A stretch of DNA of 64,000 bases from Candidatus Obscuribacterales bacterium (GTDB lineage: Bacteria; Cyanobacteriota; Vampirovibrionia; Obscuribacterales; Obscuribacteraceae), in assembly GCA_020050835.1 (NCBI GenBank), contig JAGVKB010000150.1, positions 1 through 64,000 of the forward strand, written 5' to 3'. Under the pieces are notes generated by a model. It was not told the DNA's origin. It worked only from the letters and a program-made list of their open reading frames with translations, and did not search any database. Position numbers and translations under genes: made by a program. Position 1 is the stretch's first letter; each line of letters starts with the position of its first letter. Below are positions 29,525-39,334 of the stretch, piece after piece.

Positions 29525-29663
29525 TAAAAAGGACCGCCGGCCCCGCTACCACGGGTGGGCAGTCCTCCACTCCAACTCGGAAACCATCAAATGGACCACA
29601 GAACTTTGCACTTCTAGAAGGTCGGTTTCGGAGTCGTGGATGGCCAGCTGCAGCCGGCCATCT
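29525..29663 (+). ncRNA. Candidate structured RNA between guaB3 and anmK
   Basis: Three consecutive folds can be drawn by eye. First, GGACCGCC at about 29530 pairs with GGGCAGTCC about 30 bases later around a CCCG/CGGG core. Second, a long nested stem pairs TCCAC with GTGGA, then CTCGGAAACC with GGTTTCGGAG (one mismatch), then GGACC with GGTC, then AGAA with TTCT. Third, GATGGCC at 29639-29645 pairs with GGCCATC at 29656-29662. The amount of nested pairing in a 532 bp gene-free gap suggests a non-coding RNA or a leader of anmK. I could not match it to tRNA, SRP RNA, RNase P RNA or a known riboswitch, and the strand is uncertain. Confidence 0.35.
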
Positions 29664-29736
29664 CTTCCAGTATTCCAACAGCATTCAATGATGTCAAGCA
29701 CGCATCATAAGTGAAGGGACTCTTCCGGAGTAAGAA

Positions 29737-30933
29737 ATGAAACCACTAAAGGTTATCGGTCTCAATAGTGGAACCTCAATGGATGGGGTCGATGCAGCAA
29801 TCTTTGAAATTCGCCCGACCGAACAACCGCCACACTTTGAACAGTTCAAGATTCCGGCGCTTAAAGCGGAAATGCTCGGCTCGATTCTCTTTCCCTTCGA
29901 ACCCAACTTTCAGCGCCAGCTTCAAAAAACGCTGGCGAAAGGCAACTCGACTCTCGAGGAGATCTGCCGCTTAAATGTAGCGCTGGGGGAAGTTTTCGCC
30001 CAAAGTGCCGCCGCTCTGATGAAAACATGCAAGCTGAGCCTGACTGACGTCGACTTGATTGGGTCTCACGGCCAGACAATCTGGCACTCACCAGCCTCTA
30101 AGCAATTCTGGGGAGTTTCGTGTCAGGGTAGCCTGCAACTTGGCGAACCTTCAGTAATTGCCGAGAGAACAGGTGTACCGGTAATCGCCGACTTCCGCGC
30201 GGCAGATCTCGCAGCTGGCGGGCAGGGAGCTCCCTTAGTAGCATTTGCAGACCAAGTGTTTTTTGGAGCAAACAGCAAAGCAACCGGCGTTTTGAACATA
30301 GGCGGAATTGCAAACATAACAGTCATTAATGGCAATGGCGAAGCGAAACTGGCGTTCGATACCGGACCAGGCAACATGCTGGTAGACAGAGCGGCCAGAC
30401 TATTGTTTGATTGCGAGTTTGACGAAGACGGCAAACTTGCCAAACAAGGTCAGATCGACCAAGCATGGCTGGCGGAGCTTTTGAACCATCCCTACTTTCA
30501 TAGACGTCCACCCAAGACCACCGGACGCGAAGATTTTGGATACACACAAGCAGACAGGCTCTTGGTCGAAGCTCAAAGGCGCGGGCTATCTGCACACGAC
30601 TGCATCGCCACCCTTACTGGTCTCACGGCAAGGTCCGTGACCCAGGCGTACAGCACATTCATTCAGCCGGTGGTAAAACTAGACAGATTAGTGCTCGGGG
30701 GAGGCGGCGCTGACAATCGGGCGCTTGTAGAACAGCTGAAGGAATTTTGGCCACACGCTATTCAAATCCACCGGCACGAAGACTTCGGGATTTCAACCAA
30801 GTTCAAAGAATCACTGCTCTTTGCTCTTTTGGCTTACACCAGTTATTTTGGAATTCCAAACAACGTACCGCTATGCACCGGAGCCAGGCGCAGAGTATGT
30901 CTCGGGAAGCTATGCAATCCCCAGCGGCTCTAG
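29737..30933 (+). CDS. anmK: Anhydro-N-acetylmuramic acid kinase
   Basis: Phosphorylates and opens 1,6-anhydroMurNAc to MurNAc-6-phosphate in cell-wall recycling. The N-terminal G-L-N-S-G-T-S-M-D-G-V-D (residues 9-20) is the family signature, followed by G-S-H-G-Q-T-I-W-H, V-x-D-F-R-x-x-D-L-A-A-G-G-Q-G-A-P-L and D-T-G-P-G-N, all characteristic. The length (398) is slightly over the usual 365-390 because of a basic tail after the conserved N-N-x-P-x-x-T-G-A-R-R. A GGAG site precedes the ATG. It points towards the solenoid gene, with 43 bp between the two stops. Confidence 0.95.
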   Translation: MKPLKVIGLNSGTSMDGVDAAIFEIRPTEQPPHFEQFKIPALKAEMLGSILFPFEPNFQRQLQKTLAKGNSTLEEICRLNVALGEVFAQSAAALMKTCKLSLTDVDLIGSHGQTIWHSPASKQFWGVSCQGSLQLGEPSVIAERTGVPVIADFRAADLAAGGQGAPLVAFADQVFFGANSKATGVLNIGGIANITVINGNGEAKLAFDTGPGNMLVDRAARLLFDCEFDEDGKLAKQGQIDQAWLAELLNHPYFHRRPPKTTGREDFGYTQADRLLVEAQRRGLSAHDCIATLTGLTARSVTQAYSTFIQPVVKLDRLVLGGGGADNRALVEQLKEFWPHAIQIHRHEDFGISTKFKESLLFALLAYTSYFGIPNNVPLCTGARRRVCLGKLCNPQRL

Positions 30934-30976
30934 TCAGGCACAAGCCGATCGCAACCTTAGGCTTCGGCCGCCTGCC

Positions 30977-33900
30977 TTAGCCGTAACCGCTCCGGCTCGG
31001 CCCGCCGTTAATTTTGCGGAGCATCCGAATGGCAGCCGACTCATACTTAGGATCGTTGAGCATGTTTAACAGCGACTCGCCTTGCGTTCGTTGCTCCTTC
31101 TTGCCGTCTTGAAGCAAACCCATCAAGGTGTTGACCGCAAGATCATCACCATTTTCCATCATTCGCAGGAGAGCATCGCTGGCATTTTTCATTTGAGGAT
31201 TTCGCATGAGTTGCAAAAAGCTCTCGTCTCCTACCAGCAGATTACTGAGCAGTTTTTGGGCCACTGCCCGTTCGGAATCCGAGGAAAGCATTTTGACATA
31301 CTCATTACCGGCTCGCTTTTCTGCCGGGTTGTTACTGCTAAGCAATTCGAGCGCTCGTCGAGCAGGAAAGAGCCCACCGTCCCCATTTTCATTATTGAGC
31401 ATCGATGCCAATTGTTCGAAACCAGCTGGCTGTTTATCTTTTAGCGCCAACATGGCACTGATTTGCTTGGCATTTGGCAAGCTGTCCAACATTGAATTGA
31501 CGGTCTGCGCATCACCGGGAGAACGAGCCATCTCATTGAGTTTCTTAAGATCACCATGAAATCTCTTGTCCGCAAGCATCTCAGTAATGTTGGCCACGTG
31601 CGCTGGCTGGGATATGGTAGACAAGCCCAACTTGGCCAGATCTCGCGTCTCCGGTTTGCCAAGCATCGAAACAACTCGATTGACCCCATCAGTAAGTTTC
31701 TTAGTAAGGTCTCCGCTAAAGCCGACGTTATCGGGGTTGGACAGCGCCCGGATAAAAGCAGTGGCAGATTGAACTTCCTGCGGATTGTTAGACCGCAGCA
31801 TATCGGTCAACATGCGTCCGGCAGCAGCCCTGGACGGGTCTTTCAGAAGACCTGCCAGTCCAACAAGATCACTGGTCCTTTCGAGCTTAGTTAGAATGCC
31901 TCTGGCATTTGCCTGTTCCTTCTGGGCACCGAGCATTCCCAGAAGATGCTTTCCAGCTGCCAACCTTACAGTGTCCTCCGCAGTTCCATATTCGGTATTA
32001 ACCGGTTTCAACATGTCGATAAGATTGCTTACCCCAATCCTTTCCAGGGGATTATTCGAGCCCATCAGCTGAGTCAACTGTTTGGAGATCTCCTTCTGAG
32101 CTGCTGTTTGATTGGGTGCTGAGCTGGTCTGCTTCAAGAACTCGGTCCATTGATCTGTCCGCAAAGAGTCGACTAGATTACGCGCCAGCTTGCTCTTATC
32201 CGGGTCACCCAACATCTGCAACATTATTTCAGCAGTTTGCCGAGTTCTGGGTTCACCGTCGTTCAACTTCGCCATCAGCTCAATAGCGCGCGGGTTGATA
32301 CCATCTTCGCCGGACTTCATCAATTTGATTAGTTCCTGAGCACCTTTGCATTCCTTTTCATTGCCTAAAGCCTGCACCATCCGCTCAAATGTGCTCGAAT
32401 CACCGGTCGAAATGTTTTCAAAGCTAGAAACGAGTTGCTTTGCAATGTCAGATTGCTGAGGATTGGACAACATCTTTACGACAGAAGAAAATGCTTGGCG
32501 GGTAGCTAGCTGATCTGAATCACTCATTCTCAACAGTGCGCGCGCATTGAGGGCACCTTCGGCGCCGCTGGATAACATCTCCTTGATTGCTTCTGCAGTC
32601 GGTTTTGTACCTACGTCCGTTAGCAGCTTGTTGAGAGCCCTGACATTCTTGGCGCTTAAGTCCGCAGACAGGAGACTTTGCACGTCAAAGCGCTCGAGTG
32701 GATTCTGCAATCTCTTCAAGAGCTCTTCGCCAGTAGATCTGGTATCACTGTTTTCAGATACAAGCATTTTCATGAGATTGCCGGTCTTTCCTACTGGCAA
32801 GTATTGCGTCAGCTCCCTTAGCTGATTGGCATCTTTCTCATTTTCCGGCTTGGAAAGAAAGTCGAGCATTTGCTTTATCTCCTGGGAGCTACTCAGGCTT
32901 GACAGCATCTCCTTTCCAACCGCTCTTGTGTCCAACTTCTTGAGCATGGACATCAATTGCTCGCCGTCCTTAGGAGCTTGAGCAATCAGATTTTGCGCTC
33001 GCTTTAGCTCGATCAGTCCCGGCACTTCGGTTACGGGGAAGCCGCGGCTCACTCGTAAATCCAGGGGCTGGTAAACATCAGAAAGCATTTGCTTGGCCGC
33101 ATCACGCTCCTCCGGTTTACCAAGCATCTTCAACAATCCGTTGCCTACATCCGCACGAAGCTTGCGCGAGTCGGCATACAACCCGGCGATACGTTGGCCG
33201 TCCGGATCCACTGAGGCTCTTGCGCCAAGCATTTCCAGTACGGCGGTCGCCGAACGCTGCTCGCTGTAATTCTTCGAGTCGAGCATTTTGAGTAGCTCCC
33301 GAGAGGCATCCTTATGAGCAGGATTATTCATCAAGTCGAATAACTTAGTAGCCTGCGAGATATTCTGGAGGCTTTTCAACATCGTCACTGCTTCGCCTTG
33401 CTCGGCAGGAGACGCAATTTTCTTCAGGAGCGTTTTAATCGTCTCCGCTCCGCTCTTTTGCTCGCTAGCTGAGATGTAAGTTCCCTGAGCGGGGCGATCT
33501 ACTTTGTTGTAAGCAAATTCCAACATGTTTCTTGCAGCTGTCCGCTGGTCGGCACTGCCGTTGAGCATGGAGACAATCTCCTTGCCGGCAGCCGCATTCT
33601 CCTTTGACGCAAGCAAGTTCAACAATTCATTTTGAGGGCCAGGTTCCCTCACGCGGGTCAATACAGTCCTGGCTACGGCTTGTTGTTGCTCATTCCCTCC
33701 GAGCAGTGTGATCAGCTTCTCCGCCCGTCTAGACCCACCTTCTCGAGACGCTTCCGACAAGAGTCCTTCCCCGATCTCTCTTTCCTTCTTGCTGGTCGAA
33801 GACATCATTTCAAGTAATTTCTGAGCGCCACTTTTCGATTCCGGACTTTCCAACTTGTCGATCAAGTAGCGACGCTGATCCGCATTTGGCACAGATTCTA

Positions 33901-35002
33901 AGACTCCGGCAGCATTTGCGCGATCCCGTTGCTCAGGCGCATTCAAGAGTTTGAGCAGGCGCAGGCCATCGGACTTTTCTTCAGGTGACTTCGAGTTGAT
34001 CAAGCGCAGCAGCTCACTAGCACTGCCCGACTTGTCGGAGTCAAGCAACTTGAGCAACTCCTGCCCGGCTTGTTTCAACTCCGATTTGTGCAAAATTGAC
34101 AGTAATTGCCCAACCTGACCATTGTCATCGACATGCGTCAGAATACTCTTAGCGACCGACTTTTGATCGTTATCGCCCAGCATTTTCATCAGCTCTTGCG
34201 CATCTTTTCTTACCAGCGGATTGCGGTCAGAAACCATTCGCACCAATCCCTGGGCAGCTACATTGTCTCCTTCGTTTTTGCTGTTTAACAGATCAAGAAC
34301 CAGCTTTGCGGCATCTTTCTGACCCGGATTGCTCAACAACGCCAAGGTGTCCTGAACTCCCTGCCGATTGAACATGATGCCGTTCAACAGCTGTTTGGCG
34401 ACACCTTCGGTAGATTGATCTCCCAACATCTTCAAGAGGCGTATGCCGTCTTCCTTGTCCTGCTTGTCCGTGCTGGCAAGCATTGACAGCAGAGAAGTTG
34501 CAGCCAGACGCGAATCCACACTTCCTTTGGGATCGAGCATGTCCAGCAACTTCTTAGAACTGGCTGCGAGCGATGGATCTTTCAAGATGGACTGTAATCT
34601 GTCGTTTTGTTCAGGCGTTAGCTCATCCTGACTTGCGTCTCCCCAAAAGGATTGCTTTGACCGAACTTCCGGCTCTGGCTTGCTCTCCTTTTCGCTGCTC
34701 TCAACAATCATGAATGGAGCGTTTTCGTTTAGAGCGGAAAGAAGACTCCCTTCAGAGTGCTTTTGACCAGCGGCCTTTTGCCCACGCGTTAAGCTCTCGA
34801 TGGCGCCCGAACCAAATTCACTGAAAACACCTAAGAGGTTCAGCGAGTTATGCTCTTGCCTGGCTAACTGATTGAGGGCTGGGAAGGGAGAATCGATTCT
34901 ATGTGTGTCGGCAACGGCTGGCGATTCGCTCCGAGATTGAGCAGTCAAATCAGGCTGTTCGCGGTCCGACAGATTCTCTTCAAGTTGCTGGTTTTGTCCC
35001 AT
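30977..35002 (-). CDS. Large alpha-solenoid (HEAT/ARM-like) repeat protein, unrecognised family
   Basis: About 1,341 residues. After a disordered, acidic first 130 residues, almost the whole protein consists of Leu-rich helical repeats of roughly 37-40 residues containing A-x-x-L-L-x-M-L followed by a short polar linker (S-x-N-P-x-x-R or D-x-x-x-R-D-x-A). The L-x-M-L element appears dozens of times. This predicts a long superhelix for protein binding. No signal peptide, membrane segment or enzyme motif is visible. The frame is open to a TTG at 35029, but the ATG at 35002 follows a GAGGGG site with nine-base spacing and is preferred. Codon use and composition are continuous over the gene. The function is unknown. 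Confidence 0.8.
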   Translation of the reverse strand: MGQNQQLEENLSDREQPDLTAQSRSESPAVADTHRIDSPFPALNQLARQEHNSLNLLGVFSEFGSGAIESLTRGQKAAGQKHSEGSLLSALNENAPFMIVESSEKESKPEPEVRSKQSFWGDASQDELTPEQNDRLQSILKDPSLAASSKKLLDMLDPKGSVDSRLAATSLLSMLASTDKQDKEDGIRLLKMLGDQSTEGVAKQLLNGIMFNRQGVQDTLALLSNPGQKDAAKLVLDLLNSKNEGDNVAAQGLVRMVSDRNPLVRKDAQELMKMLGDNDQKSVAKSILTHVDDNGQVGQLLSILHKSELKQAGQELLKLLDSDKSGSASELLRLINSKSPEEKSDGLRLLKLLNAPEQRDRANAAGVLESVPNADQRRYLIDKLESPESKSGAQKLLEMMSSTSKKEREIGEGLLSEASREGGSRRAEKLITLLGGNEQQQAVARTVLTRVREPGPQNELLNLLASKENAAAGKEIVSMLNGSADQRTAARNMLEFAYNKVDRPAQGTYISASEQKSGAETIKTLLKKIASPAEQGEAVTMLKSLQNISQATKLFDLMNNPAHKDASRELLKMLDSKNYSEQRSATAVLEMLGARASVDPDGQRIAGLYADSRKLRADVGNGLLKMLGKPEERDAAKQMLSDVYQPLDLRVSRGFPVTEVPGLIELKRAQNLIAQAPKDGEQLMSMLKKLDTRAVGKEMLSSLSSSQEIKQMLDFLSKPENEKDANQLRELTQYLPVGKTGNLMKMLVSENSDTRSTGEELLKRLQNPLERFDVQSLLSADLSAKNVRALNKLLTDVGTKPTAEAIKEMLSSGAEGALNARALLRMSDSDQLATRQAFSSVVKMLSNPQQSDIAKQLVSSFENISTGDSSTFERMVQALGNEKECKGAQELIKLMKSGEDGINPRAIELMAKLNDGEPRTRQTAEIMLQMLGDPDKSKLARNLVDSLRTDQWTEFLKQTSSAPNQTAAQKEISKQLTQLMGSNNPLERIGVSNLIDMLKPVNTEYGTAEDTVRLAAGKHLLGMLGAQKEQANARGILTKLERTSDLVGLAGLLKDPSRAAAGRMLTDMLRSNNPQEVQSATAFIRALSNPDNVGFSGDLTKKLTDGVNRVVSMLGKPETRDLAKLGLSTISQPAHVANITEMLADKRFHGDLKKLNEMARSPGDAQTVNSMLDSLPNAKQISAMLALKDKQPAGFEQLASMLNNENGDGGLFPARRALELLSSNNPAEKRAGNEYVKMLSSDSERAVAQKLLSNLLVGDESFLQLMRNPQMKNASDALLRMMENGDDLAVNTLMGLLQDGKKEQRTQGESLLNMLNDPKYESAAIRMLRKINGGPSRSGYG

Positions 35003-35243
35003 TGCCAGTGGCCCCTCAGATGAAGTCAACGCCAGACATCATCCCCAATGTAAAGGCAAACTCAATCAGAGAGCCTTGCTTAGTAAATTCCTAGCCGAGG
35101 GATAATGCTTAAACGGCACTATACAGAGCCTTTGTGGCAGGATCGTGGCAGCGCGGCGAAAGGTAATATAATCTGGACTTTCGAACTCCTGCCGTCTCCT
35201 CCCTAGTAGGATCGCGTAGGTTACCCTTTCAACTGGAGCGCGG

Positions 35244-36923
35244 TTGTCTACGACCCTCATACAAGACCAGCCCGTCCGACCAGCCCAACAATCAGGACGG
35301 TCGAGAGCTTCGAGTTGTCTTTGGGCGGCAATAGTAATTACAGTGATCGCCGGAGTGGTACTTCGTTTCGTTAACTTAGACCGTAAAGTCTTTTGGATAG
35401 ATGAAGCTCACTATTCCATCATTGCCAGCGGGCATAGGTACACAGACTTTCAAGACGCCTTGTATGACGGTCACGTCTTCAGCGTTGCAGAGTTGAAATC
35501 CTATCTGAGACCAGAACCAGCAAGTGGCATTCGAGAAGTACTAAGTGCGAAGGCGCAGGATGCGAAGCACACTCCGTTTTCTTACCTTCTCTACAACTGG
35601 TGGGGAAACTGGCAAGGCTTCGACGTGTGCTCGTTGCGATTGCTGACTGCAATCTTGAGTCTTCTGGCCCTACCATTCTTGTATTGGCTATCACTCGAGT
35701 TATTCGAATCGCAGATTGTGTCGGCAATCTACGTCGCATTGATAGCGGCATCACCGTTGCACTACTTATATGCTCAGGAAGCCAGGGGCTACTACCTCTG
35801 GTGTCTAATTACCGCACTGACAGGCGTTCTGCAGCTGCGGGCCTTTCGACTCCGGAAGAATTCCGCGTGGCTAAGCTACTCAGCAGCAGTTGCTTTCGGT
35901 CTTTACTCATTCCTCCTCTCTTGCCTGGTCACCGCGGCCCAGCTGGTTTATTCAATTTACAGGCAAGAGTTCGAAGGCAATCGCTCGTTGACCCGGTGGC
36001 TGGGCTCAGTAGCACTGGCACTCATCGCATTTTCACCCTGGCTTTTCGTGCTGATTAAAAACTGGAACCATACCTTGCATGCCTGGTCCTGGGTAGAGAA
36101 GAAGTTTGACGCAGCTACGTACGCAATGCACTGGCTGGGCAACTTCGGACTCTTATTTTACGACTTGAATTTACCCAGATCTGACCCCTCAGTGCTGCTG
36201 GCCGGACTGACCGCTTTGTTGCTTACAATTTGCGCGATCGCTTTCCTCTGGCATGGACAACGTCGGTCCACTTTTGTATTTGTGGTTCTTCTGATTGCAA
36301 GCACTGCGCTCCCGCTCCTTTGCCTAGATCTATTGTTTGGGGGAAGAAGAGCACTGACAATGCGGTACTTAATGCCATCCTGGCTCGGAATCGAGCTTGC
36401 AATTGCCCACCTGCTGGCTCAGCTATGTATCAACCGCGCTTACCTTGCGCGGCAAATCGGGCTTGCCCTAATCACCGCCATCATAATTGTTGGAATAGGC
36501 TCCTGTATTTATTGCACGCAGGCCTTCACCTGGTGGCACAAGGTTGAGGGACAAGAAATGCTTGACGTTGCCGAAAGGATAAATTCCCGACGATCTCCAC
36601 TTCTCTTGATCGATAAGGCTTGGTGCCTGAGCCCGGGCCGAGTGGCCGCGCTCGGGAATCTGCTAACCGCCAGGGCAAAAATTGCAATCGTAGCTGGCAG
36701 CGCTGATCCGAATATCCCGGACGGATACGAAGATGTTTTTCTCTTTCACATGCCAGAAAGTTACGTTTCAAAGCTGCGCTCGAAGAACAACCGAGCGCTC
36801 AGCCGAGACGCCAAACTCGGTGACAGCCTGTGGTTGGCACGCAGCCCACACAGCAATCCCAGCTCAAGTCCATCAAGCCTTCGATTACCCGAGCAGCCAT
36901 TAACTGGGGTCGGCAAGCGATAG
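35244..36923 (+). CDS. GT39/ArnT-like membrane glycosyltransferase, copy 1
   Basis: 559 residues with about eleven membrane helices. The extracytoplasmic F-W-I-D-E-A motif (near residue 51) after the first helix carries the D-E pair expected of GT-C polyprenyl-phosphate sugar transferases, and Y-A-Q-E-A-R-G-Y follows helices four and five as in the PMT/ArnT superfamily. Members move a sugar from a lipid carrier to a lipid, glycan or protein on the outer face of the membrane. The start is a TTG with GGAG five bases before it. Copy 2 follows directly. Acceptor and donor cannot be read from sequence. Confidence 0.85.
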   Translation: MSTTLIQDQPVRPAQQSGRSRASSCLWAAIVITVIAGVVLRFVNLDRKVFWIDEAHYSIIASGHRYTDFQDALYDGHVFSVAELKSYLRPEPASGIREVLSAKAQDAKHTPFSYLLYNWWGNWQGFDVCSLRLLTAILSLLALPFLYWLSLELFESQIVSAIYVALIAASPLHYLYAQEARGYYLWCLITALTGVLQLRAFRLRKNSAWLSYSAAVAFGLYSFLLSCLVTAAQLVYSIYRQEFEGNRSLTRWLGSVALALIAFSPWLFVLIKNWNHTLHAWSWVEKKFDAATYAMHWLGNFGLLFYDLNLPRSDPSVLLAGLTALLLTICAIAFLWHGQRRSTFVFVVLLIASTALPLLCLDLLFGGRRALTMRYLMPSWLGIELAIAHLLAQLCINRAYLARQIGLALITAIIIVGIGSCIYCTQAFTWWHKVEGQEMLDVAERINSRRSPLLLIDKAWCLSPGRVAALGNLLTARAKIAIVAGSADPNIPDGYEDVFLFHMPESYVSKLRSKNNRALSRDAKLGDSLWLARSPHSNPSSSPSSLRLPEQPLTGVGKR

Positions 36924-37042
36924 ATTATAATGGTCGAATTCATTTCTCTCCGGCTCTCAGAGCCGCGCCTTCGACCGTTACAGTCGAACCATCCGGGTTA
37001 TCTAAGTCTGAGTATTTTGTAGAACAGCTCTCCGAGTGTATT

Positions 37043-38659
37043 TTGTCAAAAGTTTCGGAAGAACATGCCATCACCAGCCGACCGGGTACCGCCAGTCCGG
37101 AAAAGACTCAGCGGCTCGCTTGGTGGGCGATAGCCTTGATTGTGGCAACCGGAGTAATCATTCGTTTCGTCAATCTGGAACACAAAGCATACTGGATCGA
37201 TGAAGCATACACTCTCATTTGCGCGTCCGGACACACCTGTTCCAGCTTGCGAGAGCGTTATTGCGACGGGCATGTTTTTTCAGCCGGTGAGTTGCGAACC
37301 TACATGCAGGTGACACGCGAAATTGACGACACCGGCGTGATTGCTCACCTTTCCGAGGACGCGAAGCACTGCCCATTATTCTTTCTACTTACTCGCCACT
37401 GGGCACAGACTTTCGGCAGCAGCGACGGAAGTCTGAGGTTGCTGCCTGCCTTAATAAGCTTACTAATCTTTCCGGCAATCTTCTGGCTCTGCCGGGAGCT
37501 GTTTCAATCGAGCTACACCGGCGGCATCGCAATGGCGTTGTGCGCAGTTTCTCCACTACACTTCCTGTGGGCACAAGAAGCAAGAAATTACAGCCTCTGG
37601 ACAGTAATCATAATCGTTTCAAGCGCCGTCTTACTTAGAGCAATGCGAGCTTCCAGAATGAAAGCCTGGTTTGCTTATACTCTGATCACTAGTTTGGGTT
37701 TCTATTCCTACCTACTGTCAGTTTTCGTGACCGGCGCTCAGGCTTTATACGTACTTGCAATGCGACGAAAGACTGCAGCCTGCCTGATCTCGATCGCGAT
37801 TGCAGCGTTGTCTTTCGCTCCGTGGTTGGCGATTGTTTCAACCAACTGGGACAGAACCAAAAGAGCCTGGTCCTGGGTGGAAGATCCCGTGACCTTACAC
37901 GAGTTTGTCGGCACCTGGTGTCGCAACCTCAGCCTGCCATTCTTTGATGTAAACGCCGGCTCTCATGCCCCATGGCAGATCGTGCCCAATCTGCTTTGCA
38001 CTGGTCTGGTTGCTGCTGCTGTCATTTATCTCTGCCGAAACACTCAAAAACAAGTCTGGCTCTTTGTTCTGCTCTTAATGACCAGCACTACCTTGCCACT
38101 GCTTGCCGAAGACCTTCTCAGCGGAGGCAGACGCGTTCTGATGGTCCGGTACCTTATCCCATTATGGCTAGGCATACAGCTTTGCGTTGCCTTTCTGCTT
38201 GCAAGCAAAACGGTCTCCCCGGCAGCACCCAGGCGTAAACTCTGGCTGTGCCTGGCATCGGCTTTGATTGGTGCCGGTCTTGTTTCCTGCATAGTTTGCA
38301 GCCAATCTTCATTCTGGTGGAACAAACACCAGGGAAAAGAGATGTCCGAAACAGCCAATCAACTCAATCAATCTCACTCCGCAATCTTGTTAGCCAGCAA
38401 CGAGTGGAGCAAAAGCGCTGGTTCGCTGATCGCCCTGGCAAAGATGCTCACACCCGATACCAAGATGGCAATTATCTCGGACAAAGATGCACCGGAAATT
38501 CCAACCGGATACAAGACGATTTTTTTGTACCATCTGCCCAAAAATTCCATCGAAAAACTCAGGGGAAACGGTAACTACACCTTCAAATACCATCGAGACT
38601 TGAAGGACGTTCTCTGGATAGCAGAACTCAAAGATGCCGGTCGAGCTGTTAAGAATTGA
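37043..38659 (+). CDS. GT39/ArnT-like membrane glycosyltransferase, copy 2
   Basis: A tandem paralogue of the preceding gene, aligning from the first helix to the end: Y-W-I-D-E-A, D-G-H-V-F-S-A-G-E-L, W-A-Q-E-A-R-N-Y-S-L-W, L-S-G-G-R-R and Q-G-K-E-M all have counterparts at the same spacing. The frame is open back to a GTG at 36830 that overlaps copy 1, but residues before 37043 have no counterpart in copy 1. A TTG at 37043 would give the same short N-terminus before the first helix (538 residues), so I prefer it, although its ribosome site is weak. The pair lies just upstream of the pilin-like array, which could supply a substrate; that link is inference. Confidence 0.82.
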   Translation: MSKVSEEHAITSRPGTASPEKTQRLAWWAIALIVATGVIIRFVNLEHKAYWIDEAYTLICASGHTCSSLRERYCDGHVFSAGELRTYMQVTREIDDTGVIAHLSEDAKHCPLFFLLTRHWAQTFGSSDGSLRLLPALISLLIFPAIFWLCRELFQSSYTGGIAMALCAVSPLHFLWAQEARNYSLWTVIIIVSSAVLLRAMRASRMKAWFAYTLITSLGFYSYLLSVFVTGAQALYVLAMRRKTAACLISIAIAALSFAPWLAIVSTNWDRTKRAWSWVEDPVTLHEFVGTWCRNLSLPFFDVNAGSHAPWQIVPNLLCTGLVAAAVIYLCRNTQKQVWLFVLLLMTSTTLPLLAEDLLSGGRRVLMVRYLIPLWLGIQLCVAFLLASKTVSPAAPRRKLWLCLASALIGAGLVSCIVCSQSSFWWNKHQGKEMSETANQLNQSHSAILLASNEWSKSAGSLIALAKMLTPDTKMAIISDKDAPEIPTGYKTIFLYHLPKNSIEKLRGNGNYTFKYHRDLKDVLWIAELKDAGRAVKN

Positions 38660-38670
38660 GAAATCGCCGC

Positions 38671-38699
38671 CTGACAACCCCAACAACTGGGTATATTAC
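38671..38699 (+). promoter_or_regulatory. Promoter upstream of pilin-like gene 1
   Basis: CTGACA (38671-38676) and TATTAC (38694-38699) are separated by 17 bases and match five and four of six consensus bases. About 100 bases remain to the start codon; this leader contains GGCACTT, also found in the leaders of gene copies 3 and 4. Confidence 0.5.
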
Positions 38700-38796
38700 C
38701 CTCGGATAGCTTAAGGGGGAAGTGGGAAACCGTGCCAGGCACTTATCCCTTCATCTATCTTGGTCCTAGCTAGATAGATAGAGGAAACTGAACCAT

Positions 38797-39300
38797 ATGA
38801 AAAACATCATACTAGGCTCGGTTGGACTCATGCTTGCATTGCTACTCAGCGTGCCGGCAAATGCGCAAATGGGCAGCGACGCCTTCTCCGCAGGAGATGC
38901 CGGAACGCAGTCCCGCTCGAACCCGATAACCGGGAGCCAAACTGACACGGTTAACGCCGGTCAGGCTCCTATGTTGCAGGGTGCAACGAACGGCACTATC
39001 GGTCCGCAGGCCGGCGATGCCACAGTTGTGCAGGGTGTTAACACCGCCGGTACGGTCCGGGTGAATAACCTGGCCAACCTTGAAGCATTGCTCAATATCA
39101 TCGCCAACGGGATGGAAATCCTCGGGATAGCCTGGGGTGGTCCAACGATGATCATGGGCTTCATGCACATGGCAGCTGGAACGCAAGATGCGATGAAACG
39201 GGTGCTATTCGGAGCTGCCGGTGTAACCGGCGGCCTCGCAACGCCTGGCTGCATTAACTGGTTGGTGGCATCTTGCCGAGATGCCAACCTGTTCAGTTAA
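38797..39300 (+). CDS. Secreted two-helix pilin-like protein, copy 1
   Basis: 167 residues. A signal peptide (M-K-N-I-I-L through V-P-A-N-A) is followed by a mature part of 144 residues. Its first half is hydrophilic with repeated T-G/N-T motifs; the second half has a hydrophobic helix L-L-N-I-I-A-N-G-M-E-I-L-G-I-A-W, a short loop with the only mature Lys (A-M-K-R), and a second helix ending in P-G-C-I-N-W-L-V-A-S-C-R. Two helices around a short basic loop after a long signal peptide resembles VirB2/TrbC pilins, but the N-terminal extension does not, and no secretion ATPases are nearby. The mature part differs from the other four copies only at the second residue (M for F) and at one A/S position. 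An AGAGGA-type ribosome site precedes the ATG. Confidence 0.8.
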   Translation: MKNIILGSVGLMLALLLSVPANAQMGSDAFSAGDAGTQSRSNPITGSQTDTVNAGQAPMLQGATNGTIGPQAGDATVVQGVNTAGTVRVNNLANLEALLNIIANGMEILGIAWGGPTMIMGFMHMAAGTQDAMKRVLFGAAGVTGGLATPGCINWLVASCRDANLFS

Positions 39301-39334
39301 GCAAGCGAACGTTCAACTCGTAGTAAACCAAAGA

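Noticed and set aside
29525-29663. 6S RNA, SRP RNA, RNase P RNA or tmRNA
   Set aside because: None of the conserved motifs of these RNAs could be found in the stretch on either strand.
29490-29714. Short open frames on both strands between guaB3 and anmK
   Set aside because: They overlap strongly self-complementary sequence and have no usable starts; an RNA-like or repeat origin explains them better.
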